A stretch of 64,000 nt of DNA, taken from positions 806,001 through 870,000 of the forward strand of contig JBAIAA010000102.1 in NCBI GenBank assembly GCA_037893245.1, in the 5' to 3' direction. Both the position numbers and the translations under genes were made by a program. Numbering within the stretch: position 1 is the stretch's first letter; each line of letters starts with the position of its first letter. The DNA comes from Crossaster papposus. Lineage: Eukaryota; Echinodermata; Asteroidea; Velatida; Solasteridae. The notes under the pieces were generated by a model. The model saw nothing but the letters and a program-made list of their open reading frames with translations, was not told where the DNA came from and searched no databases. Of this stretch, positions 56,910 to 64,000 are shown piece after piece.

Positions 56910-59123
56910 TGTACGTACATGTACGTATAATAATGACGCCTTGATCAAGGCTAAAGAAAACTATGCATAGAAAGTTCAAGAAATTTAAAAATCGTATTAA
57001 TCTCTATTCCACTTCTTGTGAAAGTCCAAGGTCGGCATCGAAATGGATTTAGAAATTACAAGTCGATTTGCAAGCCGGGGGGGGGGGGGGGGGACTACAT
57101 TTTACGTTTGCACTTTCACAAACATAGCATTCAAATGTATTGTAACGTCGAGCGACACATCAGAGCCAACACACTCCGCTTGCGTACATTGACCGAGTCC
57201 CATATAGTCCCATATAGTACTCTTCACCCTGGCAAATTAGGCCGTTGAGCTAATTCCGGAAAGTATTTGAAGACTATAATTTAATTCTTCTAAAGATAAG
57301 ATTGCGAAATTGCGAGCCTTAAAACTGCGAAAAAAAATTAAAAAAAAAAAAACATCGGCCAGGACGAGGACTCGAACCCAGGCGATGAAACCTCGGAAAC
57401 GAGGACCCTAACCACTCGGCCATTCGACTACCGGTGAACGTTGTTTCAAATCGATGGGACTTATGTTTGAAAACTGGAGTAATAGCTCCAGTATAGAATG
57501 AAGTAACATTTTCATTACTCCACCACCCCCCGCTTCTTTTAAAGTAAATCAAGAACAGGACGTACGTCTGCATTGGTGCTATGGTAAGGGGAAAATGAAG
57601 AACAAAAAGTAAAGTGGTGTTGACTAGGCAATTCAGGGGTACAGACCTATGACTGAACACGTTGACCGACTCCCATATAGGACTCGTCACCCTGGCGAAT
57701 TAATCCGTTGAGCTAACTCCGGTTGGTATTTGAAGACTATTATTTAAATCTTTTAAAGATAAGATTGCGAAATTTCGCGCGTTAAAACTGCAAAAAAAAT
57801 AAAACATCGGCTAGGACGAGGACTCGAACCCAGGCGATTGAACCCCGCAAACGAGGAGCCTAACCACTCGGCCATTGGACTACCAGTCGACATTGTTTCA
57901 AAACGATGTGACTTATGTTTGAAAACTGGAGTATTAGCTCCAGTATATATAGAGTGAAGAAAAAAAAGTTATGTGGTGTTGACCAAGCATTCAGCGGATC
58001 GAACCCGTGACTTTACTCACTGAACGACCACCCATATAGGACTCTTTTGGGTTCTAGGATTCCCGGCCCACCACACATCCTTCCCTGTCCATGTTCATGT
58101 AACCCGTAGGCCACGCTACCGTAAAGGGAGGACTGACGGAGCGAGGCCCTAGCTCTTGCCGCCTATGCAAGCAAACGAGCTCCGTCCCTATACTAAGGTG
58201 CGCACCTGAACTCCGCGGACAGTACCAGCCTGACGAATTAAGCCGCTGAGCTAACTCCGGTTGGTGATTGAAGACGATCAATTAATTCTTTTATAGATAA
58301 GATTGCGAAATCGCGCGCGTTAAAACTGAGGAAAAAATGACGTCGGGCAGAACGGGGACTCGAACCCAGGCGATGGAACCCCGCAGACGAGGAGCCTAAC
58401 CAGTCGGCCATTCGACTACCAGTCAACACTGTTTGAAATCGATGTGACTTAATAGGTTTGGAAGCTGGAGTAATAGCTCTATCCTACATCTGCTCAAAGG
58501 AAGAAGGAGAAACTGTGTTTTCAGGGTTAATGAGCCGCCCACGCATTAATTGTCCAAAAATTCGACTTATTTTATGTCGAGAGAGGGCGCGCCACACAAA
58601 TAGAAGTCACAAGCAAAGCGCGGGCTCAAAGGAAACAACACAAAATCAGACAAACGGCGCTGCCTCGCGACACTCGGGAGTAGGGTGGCAATGTATAGAT
58701 TTGTCATTGGAAATTTAGAAATTTAAATACAATTTTCTTGTTTGCATTGGGTAAGAATTATTCAAAAAAAATCACCGGTCAACCCACCAAAAATCGAAAA
58801 GAATATGACATGCTGGTCGTCATGTTTCTGTAGTCCCTGAACACAATGAGAGTTCTAAGTATTTTAATAAGATCGTGAAAGTATCTATAGGCGTTTTAGC
58901 GCTTAGGTCTATGGGAATTGATTTGCTCCGTTTCACCTAAAGGGCTCTGTGTTAATAAACCCCGGTCACAACGTATCGTACGGAATGTTGTCGTGGTAAG
59001 GCCTGGTCACAACGAACCCACGACGCATTTGTTCCACGGCACGACATAAAATTTGGGTAGATCGTGGGTCATCGGGGGTCGTCACAAGACAGTCCTACGA
59101 AATTTCGAGCATCGTGGCATCGA
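56910..59123. repeat. Satellite unit 22 (2,214 bp)
   Basis: Cores at 57362-57428, 57814-57880 and 58350-58416. G tract 17. A 4-bp insertion after the module B hairpin (CCAGTATATATAGAG) and CAGCGGATCG at the isolated B box are private. Third member of the trimer. Confidence 0.97.
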
Positions 59124-61337
59124 TGTACGTACATGTACGTATAATAATGACGCCTTGATCAAGGCTAAAGAAAACTATGCATAGAAAGTTCAAGAAATTT
59201 AAAAATCGTTTTAATCTCTATTCCACTTCTTGTGAAAGTCCAAGGTCGGCATCGAAATGGATTTAGAAATTACAAGTCGATTTGCAAGCCGGGGGGGGGG
59301 GGGGGGGGACTACATTGTACGTTTGCACTTTCACAAACATAGCATTCAAATGTATTGTAACGTCGAGCGACACATCAGAGCCAACACACCCCGCTTGCGT
59401 ACATTGACCGAGTCCCATATAGTCCCATAATATAGTACTCTTCACCCTGGCAAATTAGGCCGTTGAGCTAACTCCGGAAAGTATTTGAAGACTATAATTT
59501 AATTCTTCTAAAGATAAGATTGCGAAATTGCGAGCCTTAAAACTGCGAAAAAAAAAAAAAAAAAAAAAACATCGGCGAGGACGAGGACTCGAACCCAGGC
59601 GATGAAACCTCGGAAACGAGGACCCTAACCACTCGGCCATTCGACTACCGGTGAACGTTGTTTCAAATCGATGGGACTTATGTTTGAAAACTGGAGTAAT
59701 AGCTCCAGTATAGAATGAAGTAACATTTTCATTACTCCACCACCCCCGCTTCTTTTAAAGTAAATCAAGAACAGGACGTACGTCTGCATTGGTGCTATGG
59801 TAAGGGGAAAATGAAGAACAAAAAGTAAAGTGGTGTTGACTAGGCAATTCAGGGGTACAGACCTATGACTGAACACGTTGACCGACTCCCATATAGGACT
59901 CGTCACCCTGGCGAATTAATCCGTTGAGCTAACTCCGGTTGGTATTTGAAGACTATTATTTAAATCTTTTAAAGATAAGATTGCGAAATTTCGCGCGTTA
60001 AAACTGCAACAAAACAAAAAAACATCGGCTAGGACGAGGACTCGAACCCAGGCGATCGAACCCCGCAAGCGAGGAGCCTAACCACTCGGCCATTGGACTA
60101 CCAGTCGACATTGTTTCAAAACGATGTGACTTATGTTTGAAAACTGGAGTATTAGCTCCAGTATAGAGTGAAGAAAAAAAAGTTATGTGGTGTTGACCAA
60201 GCATTCAGGGGATCGAACCCGTGACTTTACACACTGAACGACCACCCATATAGGACTCTTTTGGGTTCTAGGATTCCCGGCCCACCACACATCCTTCCCT
60301 GTCCATGTTCATGTAACCCGTAGGCCACGCTACCGTAAAGGGAGGACTGACGGAGCGAGGCCCTAGCTCTTGCCGCCTATGCAAGCAAACGAGCTCCGTC
60401 CCTATACTAAGGTGCGCACCTGAACTCCGCGGACAGTACCAGCCTGACGAATTAAGCCGCTGAGCTAACTCCGGTTGGTGATTGAAGACGATCAATTAAT
60501 TCTTTTATAGATAAGATTGCGAAATCGCGCGCGTTAAAACTGAGGAAAAAATGACGTCGGGCAGAACGGGGACTCGAACCCAGGCGATGGAACCCCGCAG
60601 ACGAGGAGCCTAACCAGTCGGCCATTCGACTACCAGTCAACACTGTTTGAAATCGATGTGACTTAATAGGTTTGGAAGCTGGAGTAATAGCTCTATCCTA
60701 CATCTGCTCAAAGGAAGAAGGAGAAACTGTGTTTTCAGGGTTAATGAGCCGCCCACGCATTAATTGTCCAAAAATTCGACTTATTTTATGTCGAGAGAGG
60801 GCGCGCCACACAAATAGAAGTCACAAGCAAAGCGCGGGCTCAAAGGAAACAACACAAAATCAGACAAACGGCGCTGCCTCGCGACACTCGGGAGTAGGGT
60901 GGCAATGTATAGATTTGTCATTGGAAATTTAGAAATTTAAATACAATTTTCTTGTTTGCATTGGGTAAGAATTATTCAAAAAAAATCACCGGTCAACCCA
61001 CCAAAAATCGAAAAGAATATGACATGCTGGTCGTCATGTTTCTGTAGTCCCTGAACACAATGAGAGTTCTAAGTATTTTAATAAGATCGTGAAAGTATCT
61101 ATAGGCGTTTTAGCGCTTAGGTCTATGGGAATTGATTTGCTCCGTTTCACCCAAAGGGCTCTGTGTTAATAAACCCCGGTCACAACGTATCGTACGGAAT
61201 GTTGTCGTGGTAAGGCCTGGTCACAACGAACCCACGACGCATTTGTTCCACGGCACGACATAAAATTTGGGTAGATCGTGGGTCATCGGGGGTCGTCACA
61301 AGACAGTCCTACGAAATTTCGAGCATCGTGGCATCGA
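59124..61337. repeat. Satellite unit 23 (2,214 bp)
   Basis: Cores at 59579-59645, 60032-60098 and 60564-60630. G tract 18. Same variant set as the unit at 52490, 6,634 bp earlier; private CATCGGCGAGG beside core A. Confidence 0.97.
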
Positions 61338-63547
61338 TGTACGTACATGTACGTATAATAATGACGCCTTGATCAAGGCTAAAGAAAACTATGCATAGAA
61401 AGTTCAAGAAATTTAAAAATCGTATTAATCTCTATTCCACTTCTTGTGAAAGTCCAAGGTCGGCATCGAAATGGATTTAGAAATTACAAGTCGATTTGCA
61501 AGCCGGGGGGGGGGGGGGGGGACTACATTTTACGTTTGCACTTTCACAAACATAGCATTCAAATGTATTGTAACGTCGAGCGACACATCAGAGCCAACAC
61601 ACTCCGCTTGCGTACATTGACCGAGTCCCATATAGTCCCATATAGTACTCTTCACCCTGGCAAATTAGGCCGTTGAGCTAATTCCGGAAAGTATTTGAAG
61701 ACTATAATTTAATTCTTCTAAAGATAAGATTGCGAAATTGCGAGCCTTAAAACTGCGAAAAAAAAAAAAAAAAAAAAAACATCGGCCAGGACGAGGACTC
61801 GAACCCAGGCGATGAAACCTCGGAAACGAGGACCCTAACCACTCGGCCATTCGACTACCGGTGAACGTTGTTTCAAATCGATGGGACTTATGTTTGAAAA
61901 CTGGAGTAATAGCTCCAGTATAGAATGAAGTAACATTTTCATTACTCCACCACCCCCGCTTCTTTTAAAGTAAATCAAGAACAGGACGTACGTCTGCATT
62001 GGTGCTATGGTAAGGGGAAAATGAAGAACAAAAAGTAAAGTGGTGTTGACTAGGCAATTCAGGGGTACAGACCTATGACTGAACACGTTGACCGACTCCC
62101 ATATAGGACTCGTCACCCTGGCGAATTAATCCGTTGAGCTAACTCCGGTTGGTATTTGAAGACTATTATTTAAATCTTTTAAAGATAAGATTGCGAAATT
62201 TCGCGCGTTAAAACTGCAACAAAACAAAAAAACATCGGCTAGGACGAGGACTCGAACCCAGGCGATCGAACCCCGCAAGCGAGGAGCCTAACCACTCGGC
62301 CATTGGACTACCAGTCGACATTGTTTCAAAACGATGTGACTTATGTTTGAAAACTGGAGTATTAGCTCCAGTATAGAGTGAAGAAAAAAAAGTTATGTGG
62401 TGTTGACCAAGCATTCAGGGGATCGAACCCGTGACTTTACACACTGAACGACCACCCATATAGGACTCTTTTGGGTTCTAGGATTCCCGGCCCACCACAC
62501 ATCCTTCCCTGTCCATGTTCATGTAACCCGTAGGCCACGCTACCGTAAAGGGAGGACTGACGGAGCGAGGCCCTAGCTCTTGCCGCCTATGCAAGCAAAC
62601 GAGCTCCGTCCCTATACTAAGGTGCGCACCTGAACTCCGCGGACAGTACCAGCCTGACGAATTAAGCCGCTGAGCTAACTCCGGTTGGTGATTGAAGACG
62701 ATCAATTAATTCTTTTATAGATAAGATTGCGAAATCGCGCGCGTTAAAACTGAGGAAAAAATGACGTCGGGCAGAACGGGGACTCGAACCCAGGCGATGG
62801 AACCCCGCAGACGAGGAGCCTAACCAGTCGGCCATTCGACTACCAGTCAACACTGTTTGAAATCGATGTGACTTAATAGGTTTGGAAGCTGGAGTAATAG
62901 CTCTATCCTACATCTGCTCAAAGGAAGAAGGAGAAACTGTGTTTTCAGGGTTAATGAGCCGCCCACGCATTAATTGTCCAAAAATTCGACTTATTTTATG
63001 TCGAGAGAGGGCGCGCCACACAAATAGAAGTCACAAGCAAAGCGCGGGCTCAAAGGAAACAACACAAAATCAGACAAACGGCGCTGCCTCGCGACACTCG
63101 GGAGTAGGGTGGCAATGTATAGATTTGTCATTGGAAATTTAGAAATTTAAATACAATTTTCTTGTTTGCATTGGGTAAGAATTATTCAAAAAAAATCACC
63201 GGTCAACCCACCAAAAATCGAAAAGAATATGACATGCTGGTCGTCATGTTTCTGTAGTCCCTGAACACAATGAGAGTTCTAAGTATTTTAATAAGATCGT
63301 GAAAGTATCTATAGGCGTTTTAGCGCTTAGGTCTTTGGGAATTGATTTGCTCCGTTTCACCCAAAGGGCTCTGTGTTAATAAACCCCGGTCACAACGTAT
63401 CGTACGGAATGTTGTCGTGGTAAGGCCTGGTCACAACGAACCCACGACGCATTTGTTCCACGGCACGACATAAAATTTGGGTAGATCGTGGGTCATCGGG
63501 GGTCGTCACAAGACAGTCCTACGAAATTTCGAGCATCGTGGCATCGA
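61338..63547. repeat. Satellite unit 24 (2,210 bp)
   Basis: Cores at 61789-61855, 62242-62308 and 62774-62840. G tract 17. Same variant set as the unit at 54700, 6,638 bp earlier; private GGTCTTTGGG in the tail. Confidence 0.97.
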
Positions 63548-64000
63548 TGTACGTACATGTACGTATAATAATGACGCCTTGATCAAGGCTAAAGAAAACT
63601 ATGCATAGAAAGTTCAAGAAATTTAAAAATCGTATTAATCTCTATTCCACTTCTTGTGAAAGTCCAAGGTCGGCATCGAAATGGATTTAGAAATTACAAG
63701 TCGATTTGCAAGCCGGGGGGGGGGGGGGGGGACTACATTTTACGTTTGCACTTTCACAAACATAGCATTCAAATGTATTGTAACGTCGAGCGACACATCA
63801 GAGCCAACACACTCCGCTTGCGTACATTGACCGAGTCCCATATAGTCCCATATAGTACTCTTCACCCTGGCAAATTAGGCCGTTGAGCTAATTCCGGAAA
63901 GTATTTGAAGACTATAATTTAATTCTTCTAAAGATAAGATTGCGAAATTGCGAGCCTTAAAACTGCGAAAAAAAATAAAAAAAAAAAAAACATCGGCCAG
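63548..64000. repeat. Satellite unit 25, cut by window end
   Basis: The first 453 bp of a unit, ending just as tRNA-like core A begins. G tract 17; CACACTCCGC as in the units at 54700, 56910 and 61338. In trimer phase it corresponds to the unit at 56910, though the A-rich stretch beside core A differs. Confidence 0.95.

Larger units (their letters stand above)
12125..64000. repeat. 2.2-kb tRNA-like composite satellite array
   Basis: Head-to-tail tandem array with an average period of 2,213 bp. It contains the right 520 bp of interrupted unit 1, then 23 complete units starting at 12645, then a partial unit from 63548. I set the unit start at the TGTACGTACATGTACG word, which recurs with the same flanks every 2,207-2,223 bp. 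Units are almost identical, and much of the length variation is in G and A homopolymers. Every unit holds three minus-strand tRNA-like cores of exactly 67 bp. No unit contains a credible protein gene. The array reaches the right end of the window, so its full size is unknown. Confidence 0.97.

Noticed and set aside
12645-63547. Whole array as an assembly artefact
   Set aside because: Units carry private variants and ordered higher-order repeats, so most are real copies, although the exact copy number cannot be confirmed from the sequence.
12645-64000. 5S or other rDNA array
   Set aside because: No 5S, 5.8S, 18S or 28S sequence is recognisable; only tRNA-like boxes occur.

Overview
The window looks like animal nuclear DNA of uncertain species. 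It holds a degenerate LINE with an endonuclease and a reverse transcriptase, many tRNA-derived modules with Pol III-type internal promoter boxes, long minisatellites and no bacterial-style gene order. I find no intact protein-coding gene that I can defend. The many 60-150 codon open frames mostly repeat once per satellite unit and are by-products of the repeat.

Layout. (1) 1-1703 is the left part of one 2.2-kb satellite unit, and 12125-12644 is its right part. Together they make 2,223 bp, within the 2,207-2,223 bp range of the other units. (2) 1704-12124 is a 10.4-kb insertion that splits this unit. The 7-bp word CAAATAG stands at its left edge (1697-1703), at an internal joint (2001-2007) and at its right edge (12118-12124). 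Two elements lie head-to-tail inside it: a 0.3-kb one and a 10.1-kb one. They share their terminal sequences but not their cargo. The long element carries an 11-bp and a 16-bp tandem repeat, a 53-bp minisatellite of about 43 copies, two minus-strand LINE fragments, a 48-nt A tract and long stretches I cannot assign. (3) 12645-63547 holds 23 complete head-to-tail units averaging 2,213 bp, followed by a partial unit running off the right edge.

Each unit is itself modular. From left to right on the plus strand it has a cluster of perfect palindromes, a G tract of variable length (13-31), and three related modules (A, B, C). Each module has a 67-bp minus-strand tRNA-like core with A-box and B-box matches, and a T run just past its 3' end on the minus strand that could terminate Pol III. 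A hairpin and a second TAGCTCA-type tRNA-like A box accompany the modules. A 52-nt sequence able to fold as a three-way junction lies between modules B and C, and a tail with inverted repeats closes the unit. With unit 1 included there are 72 tRNA-like cores. They are tRNA relics or a tRNA-derived repeat rather than clear functional tRNAs, because acceptor-stem pairing is poor (5 of 7 in module C, 2-3 of 7 in A and B) and the anticodon arm has a 4-nt loop. Shared private variants show recent homogenisation: a dimer copied at 4,423 bp, a trimer copied at about 6,635 bp, and a near-twin pair 31 kb apart.

The point of most interest is the insertion. Its CAAATAG edges, its near-palindromic internal joint and the pair of elements with common ends but different cargo suggest a mobile element family that I cannot name from sequence alone.
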